The position numbers and the translations under genes were made by a program. The notes under the pieces were generated by a model. The model was not told where the DNA came from. It did no database searches and saw only the letters and a program-made list of their open reading frames with translations. DNA of 51,506 bases, taken from positions 1-51,506 of the forward strand of contig CAZODO010000036.1 in the NCBI GenBank assembly GCA_964578605.1. Direction: 5' to 3'. This document shows, one piece after another, positions 1-8,050 of this stretch (position 1 is the stretch's first letter; each line of letters begins with the position of its first letter). This DNA is from JAXMHN01 sp964578605. GTDB taxonomy: Bacteria > Verrucomicrobiota > Verrucomicrobiia > Limisphaerales > SIBE01.

Positions 1-51
1 TTAACCCTTTCCTCTCCAATCAGCTCTCGCCCACCTCCGTGCAGCCCTGCT
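1..51. repeat. Left copy of 51-bp inverted repeat at window ends
   Basis: Bases 1-51 are the exact reverse complement of 51450-51500, and identity stops at base 52. The right copy lies just upstream of the predicted rpoD promoter. The left copy has no gene beside it that I can recognise. Perfect inverted repeats at both ends of an assembled piece can come from a dispersed repeat or from how the assembly broke. Confidence 0.95.
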
Positions 52-756
52 CCGCATCACTGCGGGCTGTCACCCAGCTCGAGGGCAGGGCGGCGCGAAG
101 GTCTTCCCACCCTCCCGTGCGACTGCGAGTTCCCGGGACGATGAATCGGACGGTTCCGCCACGGCCACATTGCCTTGCCCCGCCCGATGAACGTGAGCTT
201 TCCACACGCCCTTCTGAGTGAAAATAACACGGGCGACCCCGGCGGAGGAGTCGCCCAACCGTCCTTCCCGAGAAGGACGACAGAGTTGATGCACTAATCG
301 TTGGAACGAAGCAGCTATTGTGCCTGACTAACCCACTTCACGAGGCACTTCGCCAATCCAGCGACGCAAGGCGGACCCTTGCGGAGAACATCGAGTTGCT
401 CATCCATGGCTAGAACCGCCCCGTGTGATCAAATCGCAACAGTCGGTGGCCGGGACCGTTTAGGCTGCTTCGGACAGTTGTGAAATTGTAAGATACTTAA
501 CACCATATACTTGCTTTGATGACAATTTGTCAGCGTTCCCCATGGCATCCCGGTTGCTACGGCCCCGCGTGCTGTTAACTGACCTGAAACCAAGCCCGAC
601 GCCAAGGCTCGAACGAGCGATAGCGGGCGCATGTTCCAGTTCCGTTTTCAGGCTGGCTCGCGGCGTTGGCAGCCGAGGGGAACCGAGGTCGCTGCCGCGT
701 CCAGCCAGCCTCCAACATCATTCGCGGAGCAAACGATCCGTTTCATCGCTATGTTT
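52..756. other. Gene-free stretch upstream of glnK
   Basis: No open frame here looks like a protein; the short frames on both strands have arginine- and serine-rich compositions typical of GC-rich noncoding DNA. It holds a small hairpin at 261-278 (7-bp stem GTCCTTC/GAAGGAC, 4-base loop) and the palindrome at 520-532. An AT-richer segment at about 480-535 is the most likely promoter area for glnK, but I see no convincing -35/-10 pair and no sigma-54 type GG-N10-GC element. Confidence 0.6.
520..532. promoter_or_regulatory. Palindrome TGACAATTTGTCA, possible operator
   Basis: TGACAA and TTGTCA are perfect inverted arms around one central T. The same 13 bases occur again at 30523-30535, upstream of asd. 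It lies about 225 bases before glnK in the AT-rich part of the leader. A regulator binding site is possible, but no regulator can be named. Confidence 0.35.
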
Positions 757-1095
757 ATGAAGAAAGTTGAAGCCATCATTAAGCCGTTCAAGCTCGAGGA
801 GGTCAAAGACGCCCTCGGCGAGATCGGCATCGAAGGAATGACGGTCAGCGAGGTCAAGGGCTTCGGACGCCAAAAGGGGCACACGGAAATCTACCGAGGC
901 AGCGAGTATACGGTGGATTTTCTGCCGAAGATCAAAATCGAGCTGGTGATCCCCGATTCCCAGGTCGAACCCGCGGTCCGCACGATCATCAAAACCGCGC
1001 GCACCGGCAAGATCGGGGACGGGAAAGTCTTTGTTTCAAACATCGACGAGGTCGTGCGCATTCGGACGGAAGAGAAAGGAGAACTGGCGATCTAA
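757..1095 (+). CDS. glnK: Nitrogen regulatory protein PII
   Basis: This encodes a 112-residue trimeric PII signalling protein that senses 2-oxoglutarate and ATP/ADP and controls ammonium uptake and glutamine synthesis. The sequence is canonical: MKKVEAIIKPFKLEEV at the start, the T-loop motif YRGSEYTVDFLP with the uridylylation-type Tyr at residue 51, and TGKIGDGKVFV near residues 83-93. Start: ATG at 757 gives the standard PII length; an in-frame ATG at 751 would add only two residues. No Shine-Dalgarno is obvious. It sits 52 bases before an ammonium channel gene, the classic glnK-amtB arrangement, so I use glnK, although GlnB and GlnK cannot be separated on sequence alone. Confidence 0.96.
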   Translation: MKKVEAIIKPFKLEEVKDALGEIGIEGMTVSEVKGFGRQKGHTEIYRGSEYTVDFLPKIKIELVIPDSQVEPAVRTIIKTARTGKIGDGKVFVSNIDEVVRIRTEEKGELAI

Positions 1096-1147
1096 CCGAT
1101 ACGGGTCGTAACCATCGGAAACGAACTTCAACTGCCGAAATCATTCT

Positions 1148-2674
1148 ATGAAATACGCACTCACGCTGCTGCTTGCGGCCACCGTCGCCGTGTTGAACCT
1201 GAACGTGCGCGCTGCGGACGCCCTGGCGGCTCCAACGGCGGCGCCGACTCTTGAGCAGCGGATTACCGATCTCGAAGCTTACGTCACCAATGGTGCCCGG
1301 CAGAGCGCGAGCCCGACCGCCCTGGCCACCGCTCCCGGCCCAGGGCATAACGCCTGGCAAATGGTCTGCGCCGCCCTGGTCCTGTTCATGACCCTGCCTG
1401 GGCTCGCGCTGTTTTACGGCGGGCTTGTCCGGCGCAAGAACGTCTTGTCGGTTCTGGCGCAGTGCCTTGGGATTGCGGGCCTGGTCACCATTCTGTGGTG
1501 GCTCGCCGGCTACAGCCTTGCGTTTCATAGCGGCGGGCCATTCTTGGGAACCCTGGATTGGGCCTTCCTCAAGGGGGTCGATTCCGCTCCCAATACCGAT
1601 TATGGCGCGTGGGTTTCCCACAATGTGTTCTCGATGTTTCAGCTCATGTTCGCCATCATTACGCCCGCCCTGATCGTCGGCGCCATCGCCGAACGCATGA
1701 AGTTCTCAGCCATCCTTTTGTTCGTGACGATCTGGATGTTTGCGATTTACTTCCCGCTCGCGCACATGGTTTGGGGCGTTGACGGGTTCATGAATGGGCT
1801 CTGGAACAAATCGGCCTCGATCAAAGCGATTGATTTCGCGGGTGGAACCGTCGTCCACATGTCTTCCGGGTGGTCGGCGCTCGTCTTGTGCCTCATTCTC
1901 GGGAAGCGGCTTGGGTTCGGGCGCGAACCGATGCCGCCGCACAACATGGTCCTCTGCATGGTCGGCACCGGGATGCTCTGGGTGGGTTGGTACGGGTTTA
2001 ACGCCGGCAGCGCTGTGGCGGCGGATGGCATTGCGGCGAACGCGTTCATGACCACAACGCTTACCGCAGCGGTCGCCTCGTTCGTGTGGCCCATGGCGGA
2101 ATACCTGCTCAAGGGCAAGCCGAGCATTCTTGGTTTCTGTTCCGGGGCTGTGGCCGGACTGGTCGTCATCACGCCGGCGGCCGGTTTCGTGAGTGCCAGC
2201 AGCGCCATCCTCATGGGGGTCGTCGCGGGCCTCGTGCCGTTCTTCGCCTGCTACAAGCTCAAGGCCTGGTTCGGCTATGACGACGCCCTGGATACCTTCG
2301 GCATCCACGCGGTCGGCGGCACGCTTGGCGCGCTTCTGACCGGCCTGTTCGCTTCCCCGGCGGTGAACCCGAACCTCCAATCGCTTGCCGCCACGGTGGG
2401 CAACAGTCTCTGGCTCGAGCAGGTCAAAGCCATCGGGCTGACGCTGGCCCTGGCGACGATTGGCACGGCGGTGATCGCGTATGGGGTGAAGGCGACCGTG
2501 GGCCTGCGGGTCGAGGAGGAGGTCGAGTCGGTCGGCCTTGACCTCGCGGAGCATGGCGAAGAAGCCTATCACGGTGGACCTCTCGGAGGCCACATGTCAC
2601 GTCCGAGCGCCTCGGTGGGCTTGGAACTGGGCGGCTTTGGCGATGCCATGCGCCCGCGCACCTCGGAGAATTAA
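1148..2674 (+). CDS. amtB: Ammonium transporter (Amt family)
   Basis: This encodes a 508-residue inner-membrane ammonium channel. It begins with a cleavable-looking signal peptide (MKYALTLLLAATVAVLNLN) and a spacer of about 45 residues rich in Ala, Pro and Thr, followed by about eleven hydrophobic segments. Family landmarks are DFAGGTVVHMSSG (Asp229 and pore His237) and FGIHAVGGTLGALLTG (pore His387), the twin-histidine pair. The cytoplasmic tail ends with the Amt-typical GLDLAEHGEEAYH. The gene directly follows glnK, whose product would be expected to block the channel by inserting its T-loop, and it precedes glnA. The processed N-terminus and long periplasmic lead are unusual compared with Escherichia coli AmtB only in length. 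Confidence 0.96.
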   Translation: MKYALTLLLAATVAVLNLNVRAADALAAPTAAPTLEQRITDLEAYVTNGARQSASPTALATAPGPGHNAWQMVCAALVLFMTLPGLALFYGGLVRRKNVLSVLAQCLGIAGLVTILWWLAGYSLAFHSGGPFLGTLDWAFLKGVDSAPNTDYGAWVSHNVFSMFQLMFAIITPALIVGAIAERMKFSAILLFVTIWMFAIYFPLAHMVWGVDGFMNGLWNKSASIKAIDFAGGTVVHMSSGWSALVLCLILGKRLGFGREPMPPHNMVLCMVGTGMLWVGWYGFNAGSAVAADGIAANAFMTTTLTAAVASFVWPMAEYLLKGKPSILGFCSGAVAGLVVITPAAGFVSASSAILMGVVAGLVPFFACYKLKAWFGYDDALDTFGIHAVGGTLGALLTGLFASPAVNPNLQSLAATVGNSLWLEQVKAIGLTLALATIGTAVIAYGVKATVGLRVEEEVESVGLDLAEHGEEAYHGGPLGGHMSRPSASVGLELGGFGDAMRPRTSEN

Positions 2675-2777
2675 GGGATTTGAATCAACAACACGTCTGC
2701 CCAACCCGGCCTGGCACCTTGCCGAGCCGGGTGGCAGTCTCAGTCAACCCCCAATAAAGAAAGCATAGCACGAAGCA

Positions 2778-4190
2778 ATGAGTACCCCTGCAAGTGTAGT
2801 CGAAATGGCCAAGAAGGAAGGCGCCAAGATGGTCGACATCAAGTTTGTCGACACCTTCGGCGTCTGGCAGCACTTCTCCTGCCCGATCAACGAACTGACC
2901 GAAGAAGTCTTTAGCGAAGGCTTCGGCTTCGACGGTTCGTCCATTCGCGGCTGGAAATCGATTGAAGCCTCCGACATGCTCGCCATGCCCGACCCCGACA
3001 CCGCGTTTATCGACCCCTTCTGCGCGGTGCCAACCCTCTCTTTGACCTGCACCATTGCCGAAACCGGAACCAAGGAGCTGTACGCACGCGACCCTCGCGG
3101 CATCGCCCAGCGCGCCGAGAAATTCCTCGTGAGCACCGGCATCGCTGACCAGGCGTTCATCGGGCCCGAAGCCGAGTTCTTCATCTTCGATAACGTCCAG
3201 TACGACGCCAAGGCCAATGGCACCTTCTATTCCGTCGATTCCGAAGAGGCGCCCTGGAACTCCGCCCGCGACGAAATGCCCAACCTCGGATACAAGATCC
3301 GCCACAAGGAAGGCTATTTCCCCGTCGCCCCGGCCGATACCCAGCAGGATATCCGGACCGAGATGTGCCTTTTGATGGAGCAATTGGGCATCAAGATCGA
3401 GCGTCAGCATCACGAAGTGGCCACGGCCGGCCAAGCGGAAATCGATTACCGGTTCGACACCCTGCTGCGAGCCGCCGATTCCATGATGGTGTTCAAGTAC
3501 GTCGTCAAGAACGTCGCCCGCCGCCATGGCAAGACCGCCACGTTCATGCCCAAGCCGCTCTTTGGCGATAACGGCTCCGGCATGCACACCCACCAGTCTC
3601 TCTGGAAGAAAGGCAAACCGCTCTTTGCCGGAAATGAGTATGCCGGGTTGTCCCAAATGGCCCTCTATTATATCGGTGGGCTGCTCAAGCACGCCTCCGC
3701 CCTCTGCGCGCTTTGCAGTCCGACTACCAATTCCTACAAACGGCTCGTCCCCGGCTACGAAGCGCCCGTCAACCTGGCGTACAGCTCGCGCAACCGCTCG
3801 GCCGCAATCCGCATCCCGACCTATAGCGAGAATCCCAAAGCCAAGCGCATTGAATACCGGCCCCCTGACCCGAGTGCGAATCCTTACCTCTGCTTTGCGG
3901 CGCTGCTCATGGCAGGACTCGACGGCGTCCAGAACAAGATCGACCCCGGCGAACCCATGGACAAGAACCTGTACGAGCTGCCGCCGGAGGAATTGGCCAA
4001 GGTCCCGCAGGTCCCGGGAAGTTTGAGCGATGCCATCGTGCACCTGGAGCGCGACCATGAGTTCCTTCTCAAAGGCGACGTTTTCAGCCGCGATTTCCTC
4101 GAGATGTGGATCGCCAATAAGCGCAAGGATTCCGACGCGCTCCGTCTGCGCCCGCATCCATACGAGTTTTACCTCTATTACGACGTCTAG
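2778..4190 (+). CDS. glnA: Glutamine synthetase type I
   Basis: This encodes a 470-residue GS-I enzyme that makes glutamine from glutamate, ammonia and ATP, normally as a dodecamer. Visible motifs are EGFGFDGSSIRGW near residue 55, the metal-binding GPEAEFFIFD, NGSGMHTHQS, the glutamate-binding segment RNRSAAIRIP, and the adenylylation site KNLYELPPEE with Tyr399. Conservation of that tyrosine suggests adenylyltransferase (GlnE) control, the usual I-beta mode. It lies 103 bases downstream of amtB. The spacer holds a 7-bp stem (2705-2711 with 2727-2733) but no T-tract, so co-transcription with glnK-amtB is possible. I looked for a sigma-54 promoter in that spacer and did not find the required spacing. 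Confidence 0.98.
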   Translation: MSTPASVVEMAKKEGAKMVDIKFVDTFGVWQHFSCPINELTEEVFSEGFGFDGSSIRGWKSIEASDMLAMPDPDTAFIDPFCAVPTLSLTCTIAETGTKELYARDPRGIAQRAEKFLVSTGIADQAFIGPEAEFFIFDNVQYDAKANGTFYSVDSEEAPWNSARDEMPNLGYKIRHKEGYFPVAPADTQQDIRTEMCLLMEQLGIKIERQHHEVATAGQAEIDYRFDTLLRAADSMMVFKYVVKNVARRHGKTATFMPKPLFGDNGSGMHTHQSLWKKGKPLFAGNEYAGLSQMALYYIGGLLKHASALCALCSPTTNSYKRLVPGYEAPVNLAYSSRNRSAAIRIPTYSENPKAKRIEYRPPDPSANPYLCFAALLMAGLDGVQNKIDPGEPMDKNLYELPPEELAKVPQVPGSLSDAIVHLERDHEFLLKGDVFSRDFLEMWIANKRKDSDALRLRPHPYEFYLYYDV

Positions 4191-4227
4191 GAGTTTGACG
4201 CGTCAGAGCAGTGGGTGGGGGGACAGG

Positions 4228-4260
4228 AGGCGGCGCGGAAGCAGGGTCCGCGCCGCCTTT
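4228..4260 (+). terminator. Hairpin terminator after glnA
   Basis: A perfect 12-bp GC-rich stem (4228-4239 with 4247-4258) closes a 7-base loop and is followed by a short T run, 38 bases after the glnA stop codon. The T-tract is short, so this is a moderate-quality intrinsic terminator. Confidence 0.65.
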
Positions 4261-4440
4261 GCCGCGTGATCTTCTTGCTTTTGGCACGGAACTTCGTCGG
4301 CGTGTCGTTTTTCGATTCAACGGCTACAAGGATGGTATAAAGGACGCTGCAACGGCTCAAATCGACGCTTTTTTGCGAAAGCGAGGGTTCCGTGAGCCGC
4401 ACGCGTTTCCGCCGGGCTCCCTCCGGTCTAAACACGGTCG

Positions 4441-4511
4441 TCACCCGGTGATCACTCGGTCATCACCCGTGCACGAACGGGTGATCTACGGGTGAACTAC
4501 GGGTGATCACC
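4441..4511. repeat. Mirror-image array of 11-bp repeats
   Basis: Three 11-mers of the type TCACCCGGTGA (4441-4473) are followed by a short gap. Three inverted 11-mers then follow: GGGTGATCTAC at 4479-4489, GGGTGAACTAC at 4490-4500 and GGGTGATCACC at 4501-4511. The arms are approximately reverse complements, meeting at an 8-bp stem TCACCCGT/ACGGGTGA. The whole can fold as one long imperfect hairpin. It lies in the otherwise gene-free spacer 4261-4717 between glnA and glgP. A locus with the same architecture and near-identical units is at 31780-31872. Confidence 0.85.
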
Positions 4512-4717
4512 GAGGGATCAACGGATGCCGGCCGCGAACGGCCAGGCTTCTGTCGAATCCCGCTCCCGATGCCGAGCCGTCAAGATTTCTGCTTCTCCAC
4601 ACTGACACTTCTGCTATGGTCTCCGCTCCGTGCACGGGGTGGTTGGGGCCTGAGGCCAGGAAGGTCAGGATCACGACGAACAAGCCCCGGGGCCGGAAAT
4701 TGGACTGACTGAGCACG

Positions 4718-6847
4718 ATGAGCGATCGAACTCTCACGGCGAAAGGACTGACCGACCTGACTGTCGGGTTGAATCGGTTGGCGCGCAATCTGTGGTGGAC
4801 CTGGAATCAGGACGCCCAAGAAATCTTCCAGGAGCTCTCTCCGCGGGGTTGGCAGAATCTGTACCACAACGCCGTCGCGGTCCTGCATGAAGTCTCCGAG
4901 TATGAACTGCGCGTCCGGCTTCAAGACCAAGGCTTTGCACGGCGGGTCCAGGACGTGCTCAGGACCTTTGAGGCGTATCTGGATGAGAAGGAGACCTGGG
5001 GTCGGCAGCACGCGGCTCCCCTGCAGCAGAACCCGGTGGCGTACTTCAGCGCCGAGTTCGGGTTTCACGAGACGCTGCCCATTGCGGCGGGTGGCTTGGG
5101 AATCCTGGCGGGGGATCACGCGAAATCCGCGAGCGACTTGGACCTCGGGTTTGTGGGCATCAGCCTTTTTTACCGCGAAGGCTATTTCCAGCAGATGGTC
5201 AACCAGGACAACTGGCAACTCGAGTATTACACGCTGCTCAACCCGAGGAATCTGCCGGTGGAACCGGTCTTGAATCCACGGGGCGAACCGCTGGTCGGCA
5301 TGGTGGAGATCGGGATGTCCGAGGTGTTCTTCCAGGCATGGCGGGTGAATGTCGGCCGGGTTCCGGTCTACCTGCTCGATACCAATCGTCCGGAGAACGA
5401 ACAGCGCTTTCGCGATTTGACCCTGCGGGTGTATGGCGGCGACAACAACACGCGGATCATGCAGGAGATCCTCCTGGGAATTGGCGGCGTCCGCCTGCTC
5501 CGCGCCCTGGGCATCCAGCCCTCGGTCTTTCACATGAATGAGGGGCATGCCGCGTTCCTTACGCTGGAACTCGTGTGCGAGAAACTGGCCGAAGGGAAGC
5601 CGGTTGCCAAAGCGTTGGCGGCGACCCGGGACCAGTGCATCTTCACCACCCATACCCCCGTGGAGGCGGGACACGATCGGTTCAGCCAGGACCTGATGCA
5701 GTTCGCTCTCATGAAGGTCCATTCGCAGCTGAAAATCCCCTTTGGCGAGCTGATGGCGCTGGGCCGGGTCAATCCGGCCGATGAAAACGAGCTGTTCTGC
5801 ATGACCGTCCTGGCTCTGAAACTCTCCCGCGCCGCGAACGGAGTCAGCGAACTGCACGGCCAGGTGAGCCGCGCCATGTGGCAAACGCTCTTTCCGCAGA
5901 AAACCAAGGAGCAAGTGCCCGTCACTCACATCACCAACGGCGTGCATTTGCTGGGCTGGATGAAAGGCCCGGTGCGCCGGTTTTGGAAGGATCGGTTGGG
6001 GGCGTCCTGGGAAGCCAACGTGAATGAACCGGAGTTCTGGGAGCGTCTCGCCGATCCGGATTTCATCTCGGACGAGGAACTCTGGGCGCTGCGCTACAAG
6101 CTCCGTCGCGAACTGATCGAGTTCACTCGCCGGCGCCTCCTGTTGCAAGGCCAGCGCACGATGCAAGGCGACTTCATCGCGTTCGACCATTTGCTGAACC
6201 CCGATGCCCTCACCATCGGTTTCGCCCGGCGCTTCGCCACTTACAAGCGCGCGCCCCTGATCTTCCAGCAGTTTGAGAACGTGGTGAAGCTTGTGTCAGA
6301 CCGGGCGCGCCCGGTGCAATTCGTCTTCGCGGGCAAAGCCCATCCCCGCGATGACGATGGCAAGCGGTACATCCAGCACATTATCCACCTGAGCAAGTAC
6401 ACCGAGCTCAAAGGCCACCTCGTGTTCATCGAGAATTACGACGTGCATGTCGCCCGGCAGATGGTCTCCGGATGCGATATCTGGTTGAACAACCCGCGTC
6501 GGCCCCTCGAGGCTTCGGGGACCAGCGGCATGAAAGCCAGCTGCCATGGCTGCCTCAATATGAGCATCATGGACGGCTGGTGGCGGGAAGGTTTCGACGG
6601 CACAAACGGCTTTGCGATCGGGGATGATTCGCATCCCGAAGACATTACGGAACAGGACCGGCTCGATAGCGCAAACCTCTACCGCGTGTTAACCGAGGAG
6701 GTTATCCCCACCTTCTATTCCCGCGATGCCCAGGGAATTCCCCGGCGCTGGATCGCCATGATCCGACGCGCCATGGTCACCTTGGTTCCGCGGTACAATA
6801 CCTGGCGCATGGTCAAGGAGTACGCGCAGCGCTTCTACGTCCCGTAA
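4718..6847 (+). CDS. glgP: Alpha-glucan (glycogen) phosphorylase, short type
   Basis: This encodes a 709-residue GT35 phosphorylase that releases glucose 1-phosphate from glycogen or maltodextrin. It belongs to the shorter bacterial alpha-glucan phosphorylase branch: it opens with LNRLARNLWWTWNQDA, has AYFSAEFGFHETLPIAAGGLGILAG in the substrate-binding half, FHMNEGHAAFL, and HITNGVH, and carries the pyridoxal-phosphate lysine in GTSGMKAS (Lys606). The start ATG at 4718 agrees with family N-termini. It stands alone on the plus strand, with the branching enzyme gene glgB 4 kb away on the other strand, so the window contains one degradation and one synthesis gene of glycogen metabolism. Confidence 0.94.
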   Translation: MSDRTLTAKGLTDLTVGLNRLARNLWWTWNQDAQEIFQELSPRGWQNLYHNAVAVLHEVSEYELRVRLQDQGFARRVQDVLRTFEAYLDEKETWGRQHAAPLQQNPVAYFSAEFGFHETLPIAAGGLGILAGDHAKSASDLDLGFVGISLFYREGYFQQMVNQDNWQLEYYTLLNPRNLPVEPVLNPRGEPLVGMVEIGMSEVFFQAWRVNVGRVPVYLLDTNRPENEQRFRDLTLRVYGGDNNTRIMQEILLGIGGVRLLRALGIQPSVFHMNEGHAAFLTLELVCEKLAEGKPVAKALAATRDQCIFTTHTPVEAGHDRFSQDLMQFALMKVHSQLKIPFGELMALGRVNPADENELFCMTVLALKLSRAANGVSELHGQVSRAMWQTLFPQKTKEQVPVTHITNGVHLLGWMKGPVRRFWKDRLGASWEANVNEPEFWERLADPDFISDEELWALRYKLRRELIEFTRRRLLLQGQRTMQGDFIAFDHLLNPDALTIGFARRFATYKRAPLIFQQFENVVKLVSDRARPVQFVFAGKAHPRDDDGKRYIQHIIHLSKYTELKGHLVFIENYDVHVARQMVSGCDIWLNNPRRPLEASGTSGMKASCHGCLNMSIMDGWWREGFDGTNGFAIGDDSHPEDITEQDRLDSANLYRVLTEEVIPTFYSRDAQGIPRRWIAMIRRAMVTLVPRYNTWRMVKEYAQRFYVP

Positions 6848-6884
6848 GCGCCGCCCGCCAGCGGCCCAAGCAAGCGGGAGACCT

Positions 6885-7079
6885 CTATCGGGCCGGCGTG
6901 TTCCCGGCTTTCTCCCACGCCTTGATGCCGCCTTCAAGGTTGTCAGCATTGGGAAAATCCAGTTTGGCCAGCTTCTCGCAGGCGGTCACACTGCGTCGGC
7001 CAGTGTTGCAATGGATCAGATAGGTCTTCTGCGGGTCCAGCGCCTTTCCGGCTAGAGCGGGACGTTCATCAAGCCTCAC
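6885..7079 (-). CDS. C-terminal half of a rhodanese domain
   Basis: This frame encodes 64 residues. It holds the active-site half of a rhodanese domain: YLIHCNTGRRSVTACEKLAKLDF, with Cys in the phosphate-binding loop, and NLEGGIKAWEKAGNTP at the end. The first half of the domain (the usual DVR...GHIPGA part) is missing, since a full domain has about 100 residues. The GTG start at 7079 overlaps the stop of the upstream gene (GTGA), which would allow translational coupling. It could be a degenerate remnant, or the N-terminal half may have been lost by deletion. Function is doubtful without the first half. Confidence 0.6.
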   Translation of the reverse strand: MRLDERPALAGKALDPQKTYLIHCNTGRRSVTACEKLAKLDFPNADNLEGGIKAWEKAGNTPAR

Positions 7080-8050
7080 ATCGGCTTGGTGGCGGCGATT
7101 TCACACGCGTGGGTCTCCCAGATCTGAAGAGGGTCCATGCGGCCTTTCCGCAATTGCTTGAACTCGGCGGGGAAGCGCCGTTGGGTCAGGCGACGTTCCG
7201 CGACGCCCTCGGCGTCGCAGCCCAGAAGGAGCCCGTAGCCTTTATGGACGCGCGCCAGACCGATCACCCTGACCGCTCCAGGCGGCGCCTCTGGAATGGG
7301 GCGCTTGTCGAAGACCACGAAACTTAAGGGCAGACTGCGCAGGTCGATGCCCGCCAGCGCCGCGAACCGAGCCCAGTTGCCGTCCGTAAACACGTGCCGA
7401 GGGGGCGTGGCGAAATGATGGCACCAATGCGCTTCATCGCCCGGGCGCAACACCCCGCACCGCGCCTGGTGTGTGCAGGGCGCCATGATCTTGAAGACAT
7501 CCCGAAGCCGCTCGCGAACGAGACTGAGCCGTCGACTGGTCTCGCGATCGCCCGATTCCACCCAGAGCACGGCCGTCTTCTCCGCCGCCGATGCGATAAG
7601 GTGCTCGAGCTGGCTTTCGTCGAGTTCGCTAAGCACATGGCTCAACAGCAGCACCTCGCTGCTTTCGTGCCCCGTCCCGGCCGGACCCACTGGCAAGTCC
7701 GGAAACCTCTCTTGCGCGCGCCGTTGGGCGAAGTCTCGGGCCAGCTGCGAACGGTCCCACAAGACCAGCTGCGTCACTCGGTCCATTCCGAATTGATCGA
7801 GGAACGCGCGCCCCGCGATCCCGCTCCCGCATCCCCAATCGAGCACAGTGCCTTTGGGCGGATTCCATCCCCGCCGCGAAAGCTCGCGCAGGACATAATC
7901 CCACTTCCAACCGATCCGCTGGGCAAACGTCTGATCATAGGACGCCAGGTCCTGGAAGCTCTGCCAATAATCTTGGGCTCCCGCACTGCGGTCGAGGAAA
8001 CCGGTGCGAAGCCGTTCCAAGGCAGCCCAATCAATCGTCTGGAGGTCCAT
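7076..8050 (-). CDS. Rsm22-like class I methyltransferase
   Basis: This encodes a 324-residue SAM-dependent methyltransferase. The SAM site is VLDWGCGSGIAGRAFLDQ near residue 70. The C-terminal half has the Rsm22-type cysteine/histidine cluster APCTHQARCGVL followed by HWCHHFATPPRH, and a SFVVFDKRPIP strand. Rsm22 proteins are tied to small-subunit ribosome or rRNA maturation in mitochondria and trypanosomes; the bacterial substrate is not established, and the cysteines probably bind an Fe-S cluster or metal. The ATG at 8050 overlaps the preceding methyltransferase gene by 20 bases, so the two are likely made together. Confidence 0.8.
   Translation of the reverse strand: MDLQTIDWAALERLRTGFLDRSAGAQDYWQSFQDLASYDQTFAQRIGWKWDYVLRELSRRGWNPPKGTVLDWGCGSGIAGRAFLDQFGMDRVTQLVLWDRSQLARDFAQRRAQERFPDLPVGPAGTGHESSEVLLLSHVLSELDESQLEHLIASAAEKTAVLWVESGDRETSRRLSLVRERLRDVFKIMAPCTHQARCGVLRPGDEAHWCHHFATPPRHVFTDGNWARFAALAGIDLRSLPLSFVVFDKRPIPEAPPGAVRVIGLARVHKGYGLLLGCDAEGVAERRLTQRRFPAEFKQLRKGRMDPLQIWETHACEIAATKPM

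Noticed and set aside
2685..2777. Possible sigma-54 promoter for glnA (TGGCAC at 2713)
   Set aside because: The GG to GC spacing is 11, not 10 bases, and the -12 half is poor.
4211..4495. Plus-strand 94-codon frame between glnA and glgP
   Set aside because: It begins in the terminator hairpin and ends in the 11-bp array; no family resemblance.
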